Assembly: GCA_018136815.1 (NCBI GenBank) | Contig: CM030944.1 | Location: 1,612,456-1,676,455, forward strand | Reading direction: 5' to 3' | Source: Isochrysis galbana | Taxonomy: Eukaryota; Haptophyta; Isochrysidales; Isochrysidaceae | Length of the DNA stretch: 64,000 nucleotides | In this document: in pieces, positions 33,649 through 44,630 of the stretch | Layout: every line of letters begins with the position of its first letter | Numbering within the stretch: position 1 is the first letter of the stretch | The notes under the pieces: model-generated | Database searches by the model: none | The model's input: the letters and a program-made list of their open reading frames with translations, nothing else | Told to the model about the DNA's origin: nothing | Program-made: the position numbers and the translations under genes

Positions 33649-34140
33649 CCTCCCTCTCTCTCTCTTTCTCTCTCTCCCCATCGAGTAGACTCTTAGTACC
33701 ACACCCCACAGCACCCTCTCTTCTCTCCTCTTCCTCCCTTGGGGCCTTCATCTTCTTCCCCCTCCTCGCTCTCCCACCTTTCCCTGTATACACACCCTTC
33801 TTTCAGTACTCTAAAGCTTCCTCCGCTGACTCTCCCCTTCTCTCTCTTCTCCTCTCCCTCTACTCTCTCTCCCCCTTCCCACCCTCCTTCACTCTTCTCT
33901 CTCCCCCCCACCTCCCACCCCCTTCTTCTCCTCTTCTCTAACCCTTCCTCCCCTCGTTTCCCCTCTTTCTCAACCCTCCTTCCCTCGCGGGATCCTCTCT
34001 TCCCGCCTTCCTCCAAATCCCCGCTTCCCCTCCCTCTCCCCAAACCCCCTTCCCCTCCTCTCCATCACCCACACCAGGCGAGCAAGCAGAACGACACACG
34101 GACGCATCTCCTCCCTTCCCGCTCCCCCTTCTCAAACCCG
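33375..34140 (+). promoter_or_regulatory. C/CT-rich leader of the P450 gene
   Basis: Poly-C and (CT)n up to about 33675, then continuous pyrimidine-rich sequence up to the ATG at 34141. The frame is open from 33739 but codes only for Ser/Pro/Leu, so I take it as promoter and 5' UTR. Confidence 0.5.
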
Positions 34141-35985
34141 ATGTCTCCTCCCCGCCCCTCCTCCCGCCCTCCTCCCCCCTCTTTCATCATTCGCCGGCGT
34201 GCCGGCGCCCCCCCCTCCACAAGCTCTCCTGCGCTCTCCTCGGCCCAGAGCTGGTACCGAGCGTTCGGACAGGCGTACATGAGCTCAAATGCCCTCTCAT
34301 TCGCCGTACAATACCTCATCTTCATCGTACTGCTCATTCCACTTGCGCTCGGCCTGTGGGCCGCCAGCGCGTTGATAGGGCCGAGAGTCTTCCAGGGATT
34401 CGCCGCTGCTGTCGCCACAGGCCGGCTGCGCAACACGCTGCTTGGCACGCTGCTCATGCGCATTCCTGGAAGCTACGATCTGTTGCGCAACGGCGGCATG
34501 TTCCTCGCCACCTTTCAGCAAAAGATGTGGATCGACACGCTCGACCCGAGCGCGAGGCGGAAGCTTGACCAGAGTTGCGGGCGCAACCTCTTCCTCTGGG
34601 ACACGCTGCGCATCGGCGAATACAAGCTGGCGAGGGAGATCACGCTCGATCCTGGACGGAAGCGGACCACCGCACTCGACGGCTGGATGATCAAGGGCGG
34701 GCAGGCCGCGAGGTATGCCAACATGCCCCTCTTCTTCAACACGGGCTCACGCTACCACACGCAATGGCGCGCCGCGTTTGCCCAGTACATCACCGACGCG
34801 CCGTCCGTCCGTGCCAAGCTCGCGGAGAACGGCCGGCTCGCACGCGAGCAGACTAGACCCATCCTCAATCGGTGGCTGTCGACGGGCTTTGACGGCATTC
34901 AGCCGCCCATGGTCATGGGCGAGCAGTACATTGCTCGACCCGTCTTCTCACTCATCCTCTCCCTCCTCTTTGACGTGCACGAGCCGCCTGACGACCTGGT
35001 GGAGGCGGCCACGCTCTTCGTGACCATCGGTGCGCTTTACTGGTTGCTTCCGCCTTCTTATCCGGCGCTCTTCCACACCCCTGGCACCCTCGCCGTCGGC
35101 AAGCTCAAGGCCTTCCTCTACACACATTGCAACGCAGCTAAGCCAGAGACTCTCAAGGGCCGCGCTGTCGATTGGATCGCAATGGCGGACTCAATCGCGG
35201 ATGTGGGCAGTATAGACGCGCGCGCCGGGGGCGAGGATGGCAAGCCGGAGCGCTGCCGGCCTGCCAGCAAATGCTGCAGGGACGACGAAGAGCTCGACAA
35301 CCCCAAGATTGACGCGTTGCTCAACTCGGTGTGCCTTGCCGTGATGCTCGCAGCCACCGCTGGCACTTCCACCGCGACCATCAACTCGCTGTGCAAATTC
35401 ATCCACTTCCCTCGCGGTGCCTACTTTCCTAAGCTCATGCTCAATCAGCCCTCGTGGCAGCCCGACGCCGAGGAGATGGTCGCGCTCTACCGCAAGGACC
35501 CCCTGTCCTTCATCCTCGAGACGTTGCGACTGGCATGCCCAGTTGCCGGCTCGCACAAGGTGCTTGACGAGCCGATCAAATGCCCATTTCTCAATGGCGA
35601 GAAGACCTTCCCTACAAATACGGTGGTCGTTGCCAACTTCAACGTGGCGCACATCGACCCAGCTGAGTGGGGCGACGACGCGCTGAAGTTTAGACCAGGT
35701 CGCGCGGCGCACGACCGTTACATGATCTGGAATGGGCCCTATGGAGGGTCTGCGCCCCGCCAGTGCCCAGGCGAGGAACTGGCCACAACCATCCTGATCC
35801 TGATGTTGAGTGCCTTCGTCGACGAGTTCTTTCCGGCCGATGGCGGCGCATCCAAAAAATCCTCGGAAGCCCAGGCGCGCGCCGCCGACGTGGAAGGCGG
35901 GGTCACACAGGCCGCACCTTCGGGCTGTCCCACGGGCTCCACTCGGCATCCGATGATGAGCTTTATCTATCAAGCCCTTCGCTGA
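34141..35985 (+). CDS. Cytochrome P450 superfamily protein, CYP74-like, 614 aa
   Basis: Intronless. N-terminal membrane anchor SFAVQYLIFIVLLIPLALGL at about residues 54-73. I-helix-like AATAGTSTA; ExxR is E460-T-L-R463 in FILETLRLACPV. The haem loop is NGPYGGSAPRQCPGEELA with the thiolate ligand Cys542. The loop has the N-G-P plus extra residues before the cysteine typical of CYP74 (allene oxide synthase, hydroperoxide lyase, divinyl ether synthase) instead of the usual F-x-x-G-x-R-x-C-x-G. CYP74 enzymes rearrange fatty-acid hydroperoxides without oxygen or reductase. The canonical I-helix A-G-x-D/E-T-T is absent, which agrees. It is longer than plant CYP74 (about 480-520 aa), with an Asp/Gly/Lys-rich insert near residues 355-385. 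Substrate unknown. I chose the Met at 34141 because the upstream frame is low complexity; the Met at 34279 is another option. Confidence 0.82.
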   Translation: MSPPRPSSRPPPPSFIIRRRAGAPPSTSSPALSSAQSWYRAFGQAYMSSNALSFAVQYLIFIVLLIPLALGLWAASALIGPRVFQGFAAAVATGRLRNTLLGTLLMRIPGSYDLLRNGGMFLATFQQKMWIDTLDPSARRKLDQSCGRNLFLWDTLRIGEYKLAREITLDPGRKRTTALDGWMIKGGQAARYANMPLFFNTGSRYHTQWRAAFAQYITDAPSVRAKLAENGRLAREQTRPILNRWLSTGFDGIQPPMVMGEQYIARPVFSLILSLLFDVHEPPDDLVEAATLFVTIGALYWLLPPSYPALFHTPGTLAVGKLKAFLYTHCNAAKPETLKGRAVDWIAMADSIADVGSIDARAGGEDGKPERCRPASKCCRDDEELDNPKIDALLNSVCLAVMLAATAGTSTATINSLCKFIHFPRGAYFPKLMLNQPSWQPDAEEMVALYRKDPLSFILETLRLACPVAGSHKVLDEPIKCPFLNGEKTFPTNTVVVANFNVAHIDPAEWGDDALKFRPGRAAHDRYMIWNGPYGGSAPRQCPGEELATTILILMLSAFVDEFFPADGGASKKSSEAQARAADVEGGVTQAAPSGCPTGSTRHPMMSFIYQALR

Positions 35986-36676
35986 CCTCTTTGTTGATAC
36001 ATCGCAGCCAGCACCTAGAGGCGCGAGGGCTCGAACTCGTTCGCATAGACACGATGCGGTCGTTGCAGGGACGGCACTCGATAGAAGAGGCTCCGCACGC
36101 TGCTCTCTGTCCAGATGCGTTGCATGACGTATTATGAACATGATGGCCAAGCCTTTTGTGCTAGTGCGGGATGTGGGGAATACGCGGGATCGTTGCCCAT
36201 TTCGGGCACAGTCCCTGTGTCCTGCACAAGGTGTTGGCATTACACAGCTAGACCCATAGATGTCCACTCGACTGTGCCCAATGAGCCTTGCGTCTTGTAC
36301 AATACGGGAACAAAGAAAGCATCCTCCCCATCTTGAACACGACCAAACAGGCTGATGTGCGCAAGGACCGCAGAAGGGTAGTACGTAGCAACACTTGATG
36401 GTGCGCTGATGTGAGCTGGCTCGGAGTTCGAGCGGTCCCCTCTGGTAGCCTGAGTTTGCACCCCTCGGCAACCGGTACAGCGTGTAAGAAAAATATACTA
36501 CTATATAATATGTGGCGCCTGTGGACAGTCTGTGAGCGCCCACAGCGGCCCAAAATCCAAATTCGGACCCCCCCCCCCCCGCGCGCGCGCCCGGCCCCCT
36601 CCCCGGCGGCTTATCTCCCCGGCTCTAGGCGAGAGAGTCGCTAAGGCGTCGGCCTACCGGCCGCAGTCGTGGTCAT
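35986..36676. other. Intergenic region
   Basis: Presumed 3' UTR of the P450 gene, then unassigned DNA with a C/GC run at 36567-36605. No gene recognised. Confidence 0.3.
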
Positions 36677-36815
36677 GGGGCAGCGGCCAAGTCCAAGTGC
36701 CTCGCGGCAGCGGACCCGGGGACTTCGCCGCGTTGGGGTGGGGTAGCGCGTAGCGCTCCTTCTAAATTTGGAATTAGGTCTGTGGGCATTGCGGGGAGTC
36801 ACATTGTACATCGTA
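36677..36815. repeat. Dispersed repeat family RepF, copy 2
   Basis: GGGGCAGCGGCCAAGTCC...GGGGACTTC...GCTCCTTCTAAATTTGG, GGTCTGTGGGCATTGCGGGG and AGTCACATTGT. Counterpart of 20632-20765. Confidence 0.6.
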
Positions 36816-36882
36816 CATTGTGTTCGGCGACAGCGGCCTGTGACATGGCCATGGGCTGATCGCCCGTGCTTGCGGTCAAGGC

Positions 36883-37318
36883 TAGGGCTGACCATTAACA
36901 GGCAAGTTTTTTGGAAACCCATTAGTAGTTTTTCAAGGTCAGCTTAACAGGTTGAGTTTCTTTCTGGGTGTTAACAGGTTGTTTTAGGGGTGTTAATACC
37001 CTGTTAGTGGCCATTAACAGGTTAAACCCATTACAAGTTGTTACCCCAACGTTGGAATACATGTTTGGGGGGGGATTCCCTTCCCCCCCCCGAACCCCGA
37101 CGCCGACGCGCTCATGGGTAAGCGCGGACCGCCATCGAAGCGCAAGGCGCCAAAATGGCCAAGCAATTCCTAGATTCAGATTCCTACCTTCGCCGGCGTT
37201 GGCCGCAGGGGTGGAGCGTGTGTTCTCGGCCGCAGGGAAAATGTACGGTGATCTACAAAAATCTGCGAAGGATACTACTCTAGAGGCGTCTTTGTTTGCT
37301 AGTCAGAACACCGAGTGA
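36883..37318 (+). mobile_element. hAT element fragment: terminus, subterminal repeats, transposase C-terminus
   Basis: Begins TAGGGCTGACC, a typical hAT terminus. It is followed by repeated TTAACAGGTT/CCATTAACAGG motifs (36890-37030). Then at about 37180-37318 a plus frame reads LAAGVERVFSAAGKMYGDLQ, then KSAKDTTLEASLFASQN and a stop, the hAT dimerisation domain. The subfamily differs from that at 19850 and 45138. The central transposase is missing, so this is an internally deleted copy. Confidence 0.75.
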
Positions 37319-39003
37319 TATCGACACGGCACACGGCGTGTGTGGTGTCGTGGTGTCTTGGTGTGTGGCTCTCGTGCATAGTGTGTGCCTAGGTATGAGA
37401 GCTCCGCCTCATACCACCTTCCCTTGATGTTCACGTAATATTCCCCGTCCATTGCTATTCGAAGTTCGGGCGTCGGTTCCTCCGGATCGCGTTGGTTGTC
37501 GGTCTCCTCGCGTCTCGATGGTGCGCACTCCGTTTCGACCACGTTGTCCGCCGCCGCCAGTAACATCGTGGCGTGGCTGACTATTGTATCCCATGTTTCC
37601 AGGAATTTGTCTCTTGGGATATATTCTCCCTGGAAGTGTATATACGTGTCATTGTTCCTGAGGTATTGCGCGCACTCTACGCTGCTATAGGGCGTGTTCG
37701 CTGCATGGTCTTTGAAGACGTTGTATATGGTATTACATTCGAGCTTGTTCCATAGCTTTGCCCATGTAGGGTTCATTCTAGGTCCCGGGTGCGTTGGGCT
37801 ACCCCACATGGGTTGTGAGAGTGCTCCTTCTCTACTTACTTTTAGTGATGTGAGTTTTAGTTCGCGGATGTTGCTTAATGCCTGTTTCCAGAACGCGGGA
37901 AGTTTACTTGTGCCCACTATTCCATCTGTGAGTTTGTTTGTGGGGATTGTCGAGAGGACCGCTGCCCTTCCTAGGTTTGTGCGGCAGAACCACGCGTCGA
38001 GCACTTGCTTCCATTGTGCTTGGCGTGCGTCTAGGTAATTCAGGATCCATTTGGCCTGTAGTGCTTTGACGTGGTTGCCCCAATCTAGCAGTCCCAGCCC
38101 GAGATGTGGCCCTTTTTCCGAAGAGTTTTTGATTGGGATCTCGGGATGTTTTATCCATTGTAGTCTCCGTCCAGTACGTGCGTTTGTCCACATGATTCTG
38201 TCCACGGATCTTTTAACCGCCGAGTGGAATGATTTTGGGGCTGCAAGTGTTTGCAGCCAGTATCTAGGGATAGAGTATATAAGGAAGTTAGCTATCTTCG
38301 TTTTCCCGTGTATAGATAGATCTTTAGTTAGCGGTTAGCGGTGCGTAAATAGTGGTTTTCTTCTCTATCTTGTCGGCTAGTTTACGCCAGAACTCTTTAA
38401 TGGCCTGGGGCCCCCCTAGTGGGACTCCCAGTATGGTCGCATACTCGTTTCCTTTCAGCCACTTATACCTTTGGAATCTCGCGGGTGGGCGCTTCTTCTT
38501 CAGGGAACCCATCCTTAGTCCCTCGAACTTTTGATCATTGGGTTTGCCGCACGAGGCCGCCGCGTATCTTTCTATCCAGCAAAGGGATCGCGCGAGGCTA
38601 TCGTAGTCTGCCGCTAAGAGTTGTGTATCGTCCGCGAATTGGCTTATCTTAAGTTCGGCTCCGTTCACTACGATGCCCTCGATGTCTTCGTCTTCGTTTA
38701 TCGCTCTGGTAAGAGCTTCTGCCGTCAAGAGGAAGGCCAATGGCGAGAGCGGGCATCCTTGGGGGACGCCACTCGCTATGTTGAAAGGGAAGCTTCTTCC
38801 CCCATTCGCCTTTATGTAGCGGATTGGTTTTGCCTCGTAGTTCGTGAGAGCCTTCGCATACCTTTTGAAGTTCTCCCCGAATCTTAATTTTTCGAGGACC
38901 AGGTGGTAAAACTCCCAGTTGACCCTGTCGAAGGCCTTTTCCCAGTCGAGCGCTAGGAGGAGTCCTGGCTCCCCCGTTTCGTCTAGGTATGCGTTCGTCA
39001 GTT
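37303..39003 (-). mobile_element. LINE fragment with reverse-transcriptase domain (L1-like), broken
   Basis: In minus-strand order: LLLALDWEKAFDRVNWEF (RT motif A), FNIASGVPQGCPLSPLAFLL (motif B), ISQFADDTQLLAADYDSLA (motif C, FADD). Then a stop at 38324, and a second frame (38205-37303) with HLGLGLLDWGNHVKALQAKW, WKQVLDAWFCRTNLGRA and an unrecognised C-terminal part. It lacks the endonuclease and is 5'-truncated at about 39003. At least one frame break lies near 38206-38324. The family is the same as the pieces at 9998-10603 and probably that of the 1916 copy, which carries only the other half. Confidence 0.85.
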
Positions 39004-39249
39004 GTAACAGATGGGTTCAGCTTGAAATTTGTCTTTTCGTTTGGCCGCTGCCGAGTCCGGATGACACTCGATTTTTAGGGAGCGCACTGGTTGAGTCCAC
39101 CCGATCGCTTGTAGGTCGACGTCTTCCCATCGCACGTCTTCTGAGCTGAGCATCGACGGGCCGTTGATGGTTGCGTGTTCGCCTTTGAAGCCGGCCTCGG
39201 AGAAGATGGTCATTTTGCATCCCGCGATAACCTGTACATTCTTGGTCAT
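39001..39249 (-). CDS. Beta/gamma-crystallin-like domain, single exon or gene fragment
   Basis: Minus frame MTKNVQVIAGCKMTIFSEAG, FKGEHATINGPSM and WTQPVRSLKIECHP, ending in a stop at 38998. It has the crystallin Greek-key pattern: x-V-x-x-G-C-x-[ML]-T-[IL]-[FY]-x-x-x-x-F-x-G...S-[LI]-K-[IV]. One motif is present; the usual pair is not. It abuts the truncated 5' end of the LINE. It may be a small complete ORF (82 aa), the last exon of a larger gene, or a gene disrupted or captured by the LINE. An in-frame extension to 39405 looks non-coding. Confidence 0.4.
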
Positions 39250-40420
39250 GTTCAACTCCAGCCCATCGAAGCGCGCTCGACCTGTGCCACACTCTCCAAG
39301 CAGTCCAGTTTGAGCCCGTGAGCGCCCGGTTTGAGCCCGCCCGCTAACCGCTAACCCTAACGTGCACCAACACGTAAGCGCGCACGCGGCGTGAGCGCAC
39401 CACACAATGGCAATGAGGGAGAGAGAGGCGCCACGAATAGGTCATGCAGATGGCCTCGTGCTGCGTGTGCACTCCATACGCCCCGCTGCTACCTTTTAGA
39501 GCATCAAGACGGCAAGGCGACATCCGTGACACAACACAGCACGTGAAAAATGCGCAATGATTGATACCCACCACGGTGGTATCGCACACCGACTCACACT
39601 ACGACTGCGACTACAATTCTGTCTGAGCATATAAGCCCCTGCTACTACACACCTCAACGGTACGAAGCAAGGCTGACCTGCCGACCCAGACCCTCTCACC
39701 CAGAGCCTTGCATCACAAAAGCTTCGGCAAGAATGCCACCGAGGGCCGAGGTGAAGCTGATGAGGACCGTAATGGCGCGCAGGGCAAGGAGGCCCTGCTG
39801 AATCCCATCGGCTCGATTGCCTCTAGGATCGATAAGGGCCAGCCTCCATTTCCTCAAACTTGCCTCGACGAATCGTGCAGACCGTACAACCTGCTCTCAA
39901 TGGCGTGCTTTCCACCCGCCTCTTTGCACAGATGCAAGATGAATGCAGCCTGTGCGCACTCCCCTGGCATCCATCTAGCTCGAAACCTCCCTTTCCCCAA
40001 CCCGCCCTGCCCGTTGTCCCGTTCCCTTCCCTCCCAGGCATTGTCGACTTCTAACTGCAGGCATGCGGGAAAATCCCGCCTCGCTTGGGAGAGCGCCCGA
40101 TGTGGGCAATGGCTTGAGCCCAGATTTTGTGCAGCATAGACGCTACTGGCTCCTCAAGAGTAGGGGAGCTTTCGTCCTCCAATATCGGTGCACCTGTGAC
40201 GAAGCCCTCTAGCATGCAGATAGCAGCAGCATCCTGAGTCTCACGCCCTCTTGCCCCGCGCCCTTCCCCCTTCAAGCAAGACCATCACACCTCCCCCCCG
40301 CTCGGGAAGAGAGCTGCGCCTGTCTTGGACGGTGCTCACCGCTTGCAAGAGCCCGAATAAGGTTTACTGACCGATGCTCGTCATTATGGATGTTCCGGCG
40401 CCCGCATCGACCGCTGACAC
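39250..40420. other. Intergenic region, possibly unassigned exon
   Basis: The minus frame 40240-40070 (AICMLEGFVTGAPILEDESS then MLHKIWAQAIAHIGRSPKRG) looks like coding sequence but I could not connect it to other exons. Elsewhere nothing is recognised. Confidence 0.25.
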
Positions 40421-42853
40421 TTAGAACCCGCCCCAGCCACCTGCGCCTGGATGTTGGCCTTGGCCCATGTTCGGGCCGGGCATGCCGCCGCCCATGCCCA
40501 TGCCGGCGCCCATACCCATGCCGCCCATGCCTTGTTGCTGCGGCATTCCTTGCGGGTAGCCCATCCCGCCTTGCATGCCGCCCATACCTCCGCCCATCCC
40601 GCTCCCTTGCATCCCGCTCACGGGCATCGCGCCGCCGCCGTGCATGCCGCCCATTTGCATGCTACCGCCCATCGGGCGCACGCCCATTCCTCCGCCCATC
40701 ATGCCGCCCTGCGGATAGCCCATGGCGCCATGCATTCCACCGCCCATGCCGCCGTGCATGCCGCCGCCCATGTTGCCGTGCATGCCACCGCCCCTGCCGC
40801 CCATCGGCATGCCGCCGCCCATCGGCATGCCGCCGCCCATGCCGCCGCCCATCGGCATGCCGCCGCCCATGGGCATGCCGCCGCCCATGGGCATGCCGCC
40901 GCCCATCGGCATGCCGCCGCCCATCGGCATGCCGCCGCCCATGTGACCACCTCCCATCCCACCAAGGGACATGTTCTGCATACCCATCTGCATGCCACCC
41001 ATGCCCATGCCACCACCGGCACCGAACATCGCCATGATGTCGTTCTTTTTATTTTGGGTTGGGGGGGCGGGGGCTGGCGTAGGGGCACCGAACCCATTGT
41101 TGGCGCTGCCGAAGTCGCCGAAGTCGCCAAAATCACCAAAGCCTCCTTGCTGCGCCGGCGGAGCGGCCGTCGGCGACGACTCAAAGGCGCTAAAGGCATT
41201 GGATGCCGGCGTGGGTGCGGCCACGTCGAAATCGCCGAGAAGGTCCGGCCCGTTGTCGACCTTGGGGGCTGGCGAGACCGGGACCGATACGCGGGCTGGT
41301 GTGGGCGCCGGCGCTGGGACTCGGACGGTAGGCTGGGCGGGGGTCCGCACCGCGATCGGCTGGGGCGCCGGCGTAGAGGCGGGCGGGGCGGTCTGGGCAG
41401 ATGGGGTAGAGGCTCCGCCATGGCTGGCTAGAAACTCCTGCGGAGTGCCAGAGGCGGCCCAACGACGGTTCTCATACTTGTCGCGGATAAATGTCTTGTG
41501 GAAATGGTTCTGCGCGTTGGAGTCCTCTTGCGTGGGCCGGCGGTCGCTCGAGGCCATGCGCTGCTCCCAGTAGGCGGCAGCCTTGGTGTTGCCCCACCTG
41601 CGTCAAGGCGGCGTGCAAAGGCGTGGAGCCCAGCCACACAAGCGGGACGACACAGGTGCAAGGGGACTGCAAGACAGAATTGGTTGGACAGGCCGTGATG
41701 GCCGCGTGGTGTTGGAGGGGGATGGGGGACTGCGCACCTCTCCATGTTCGCGACCCAATCATCATTCCACGAGTCGAGATTGAGCGAACGCACCTGGACG
41801 AGGAAGGGGGGGGGGGCACTGCCTCAGAAGGTATGGGCTTCTCGCGCTGGATGATCTGCTGATAACATCACCAAGAATGCGCGCCAAGACGACGCACACT
41901 CGCTCGATGCCATCTCGTACATGGCCTGCTCGCAAGTGCGCCCGGCATGCGGGGCACACTACGCGTCGCCTTGCTCGCATCACCTTGGAGATGTGGACAC
42001 CGAGGTTGCGATGGATGCCCGAGCACTGGAAGCAGATGAACTGCCCAAGGTTGACCGACGCCCACGCGTTTTGAGCAACTGCATGGGCAGCGCGGGGGGT
42101 GAGTTGGGATCCCGGGGGACTTGCGAGTTTGGTGAGCAAAGCGGCAGGGGACACACTCGTGCGGATGTGGGGTGAAGTTCTGTGGGGACGGGAGAAGTGG
42201 GGGTGCTCCAGTGCTCGCTGTGGAGGAGCGAGCTATGGCATCTTCACACGAGCTAGCTTGGGGGGGTGGGGCAAGAAAAGGGGAAGAAGGAAAAGTGGGG
42301 GTGGCGTGCTGCCTGGGCAAGGGAGAGGGTCCGAGCGCATTCGCGCATTATGGAGCCTTCGCTTGGAAGGGGAGAGGGATGGGGAAAGGGGAAAGGGGGA
42401 AAGACCCTCCCCCCCTCTTCCCCCGCTCTCGGTGTAAACGCAGGAGTGTGAGAAGCATGGGCCATTTGCTTGGAGGGCGTAAGACATGGGGCAGGAGGGG
42501 AGGAGAGGTAGGAGAGGTGGAGGGGATTGGGAGGAGGGGAGCAGCGGGGAGCAGGGGAGGGGAGACGTGTGGAAAGGTTGCGGAGGGTGTGGTTTGGGGG
42601 GAGAGGCGGGAGAGGGGGGAGAGGGGGAAAGAGGGGGGAGAGGGGGGAGAGGGGGAAAGAGGGGGAAGAGGGGGGCGATGGTGGGGGGGTGGGGGGGAGG
42701 GGGAGGGGGCGGCTCACGCTTGTTGGGGCAGTCAGCGCAGACGTTGTTGCCCGGCTGCTTGATCAGCAGAAGCAGCTTCTTGCGGTTGCGCTCCGCCTCC
42801 TTGGCGTCAGCCTTGTAGTTTGAGATGCCCACGCCAGTCTCGCGGTACGACAT
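40421..42853 (-). CDS. ArfGAP-domain protein with Met/Gly-rich tail, four exons, 487 aa
   Basis: Exons 42853-42718, 42078-41984, 41793-41738 and 41597-40421. Phases 1,0,2 agree, all are GT-AG, total 1464 bases. The ArfGAP domain covers residues about 20-120: the zinc site starts VCADC and ends FICFQCSG, followed by [20 protein letters not shown] and [15 protein letters not shown]. The arginine finger is R in GIHRNLG. ArfGAPs stimulate GTP hydrolysis by Arf GTPases in vesicle traffic. The spacer between the two CxxC is 18 residues in this splice model against the usual 16. The tail has [11 protein letters not shown] and [14 protein letters not shown], resembling clathrin/adaptor-binding motifs of SMAP/AGD-type ArfGAPs. 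A Met-Pro-Met-Gly-Gly-Gly repeat (about 40800-40945) and Gly/Met/Gln-rich end follow. The first intron (42079-42717) is long and partly G-rich. Confidence 0.87.
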
Positions 42854-43771
42854 CTCTCGAGACGCAGCCCCTCCCTCTCTCCTCTCCTCTCTCCTCTCCT
42901 CTCTCCTCTCCACACTGACTTCTCTTCTCTCCTCTCTCCTCTCTTCTCTTCTCTCTCTCCTCTCTCCTCTCTCCTCTTCACTGATTTCTCTTCTCTCCTC
43001 TCTCCTCTCTTCACTCCTCTCTCTCCTCTCTCCTCTTCTCTCCTCTCCTCTCTTCTCTCCTCTCTTCTCTGTCCTTTCCTCTCCTTTCCTCTCCCCTCTC
43101 CTCTCTCCCCTCTCCTCTCTCCCCTCCTCTCCTCTCTCTCTCTTCTTCTCTTTGCGCCTTGATGCTCGACCTGTTCGCTACTTCTCTCTCTCTTCCTCCT
43201 TTCTCCTTCATTTCCTCAAACCATTCCCTGCTGAAATCATCCGACTTCCCTCTCTCGAAGAGTGGCACCTCACTAGCTTCGCTCCCTCTTCTTCTCTCAT
43301 GAGTGTCTCATTCTTTCTCTCCTCCCCCTATAGCCCACTCTCTCTCCCTCTCTGTGTTGCCGTCTATTCTCTCGCTTGCACATCCGCTGACATCTCGTCG
43401 CAGCTCTCTTTCACATTAAAGATTGCCTTTTTTTCTCTATCTACACCGTGCTCGCGAGCGCGGCTCCATAGAAGAATATCGCTAATCTCTCTCTCACATC
43501 GACTGCATTGGTAGAGAGACTGGGCGGAGAGGACGAGAGAGAGGGAGGGGAACCACCTCGAGAGAGAGAGAAGAGGAGAGAGAGAAACAAAGAGGGAGAG
43601 AGGGAGAGAGAAGAGAGGAGAGAGCGAGCCCCCCCCCCCGCGCGCGGTCCGCGCACGCTCTCTCCTCCTCTCACAGGAGAAGAGTAATTAAAGAAAGGAG
43701 AAGGGGAGAAGAGAGTAGGAAGAGACGGGGGGGAGGGGAAGGCTCCGTCGGTGCGCAACCTTGTGTGCGCG

Positions 43772-43814
<43 letters not shown>

Positions 43815-43954
43815 AGGGGGGGGGGGGGGGTCGCAGAGGGAAGAAGCCCGCCCCCCCTCCCCCCCGCCCCCCCTTCCCCCGCCCCCCTTCCCCCGCCCCC
43901 CCCCCCGCCCCCCCCTCTCCCCCCCCGCCCCCTTCCCCCGCCCCCCTTCCCCCG

Positions 43955-43985
<31 letters not shown>

Positions 43986-44261
43986 CCCCCCCCTTCCCCC
44001 GCCCCCCCCTTCCCCTCCCCCGCTTCCGCCCCCGCCCCTCTCCCCCTCCGCCCCCCGCCCCCCGCCCCCCGCCCTCTCTCTCCCCTCCTTCTCTTTCCCC
44101 TCCCCCCCGCCCCCCCCCTGCTCCCCTCCTCCCAATCCCCTCCACCTCTCTCCTCTCCTCCTGCCCCATGTCTTACGCCCTCCAACCCCCCCTCCCCTTC
44201 TCTCTCTCCCCCCCGCCCCCTCTCCCTCCCAACTCCCAACCTTCCTCGTGTGCTCCGGTCG
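42854..44261. other. Low-complexity region: CT-rich, GA-rich, poly-C
   Basis: 42866-43140 is CTCTC/TTCTC pyrimidine repeat upstream of the ArfGAP ATG. 43140-43530 has no recognisable gene. 43540-43620 and 43770-43812 are (GA)n, and 43850-44060 is poly-C with GCCC interruptions. Frames of Gly/Arg or Pro are artefacts. Confidence 0.6.
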
Positions 44262-44475
44262 GCGGTCAAACACTATTCTAACTTCTAAGGGTGGAGACAT
44301 GAACAAGTCAGGATCGGGGTGGAGGGAAATACACCAGAGTAAACCTAGATCCTAGATGTGAAACACAGAAAACAGCGGGTGAGGGTCTGTTTTGGGGAAG
44401 AAAATGACCATCTCAGGATTGAGGGAAATTGAGGACTTTTTTTTCGGTAGAAAGTTCCCTATACACCCAACAAGC
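44262..44475. repeat. RepH fragment followed by RepG copy 2
   Basis: 44262-44320: GCGGTCAAACACTATTCTAA, CTTCTAAGGGTGG, related to the RepH terminus. 44400-44475: ACCATCTCAGGATTGAGGGA, GGTAGAAAGTTC, ATACACCCAAC, related to RepG at 21195. Confidence 0.5.
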
Positions 44476-44563
44476 AGACAAGCACATATCCCTACATGTC
44501 TACATGTCACTGTGGCAAGAAAAGGAGGTCTGCCAGCCACCGCCCCTCAAAAACAAAACCTAG

Positions 44564-44630
44564 TAGGGCGGTCAAACACGCCTTTTAACTTCTAAGGGTG
44601 AAAATTCACTAAGTCAAGATTGAGGTTTTA
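44564..44630 (+). repeat. hAT-like terminal repeat (RepH), copy 2
   Basis: TAGGGCGGTCAAACA, then TTTTAACTTCTAAGGGTGA and AGTCAAGATTGAGG, matching 13580-13645 in inverse. Confidence 0.55.

Noticed and set aside
33739-34140. 134-residue N-terminal extension of the P450
   Set aside because: Only Ser/Pro/Leu from pyrimidine-rich DNA; the P450 membrane anchor follows the later Met.
37060-37110. Poly-G/poly-C pair as a stem-loop terminator
   Set aside because: In a eukaryotic genome rich in such runs this is not meaningful; it lies inside the hAT fragment.
40451-41431. Plus-strand frames (His-Ala or Arg-Pro repeats) across the ArfGAP gene
   Set aside because: Shadows of the Met/Gly-rich minus-strand exon, whose splice phases and domain match are convincing.
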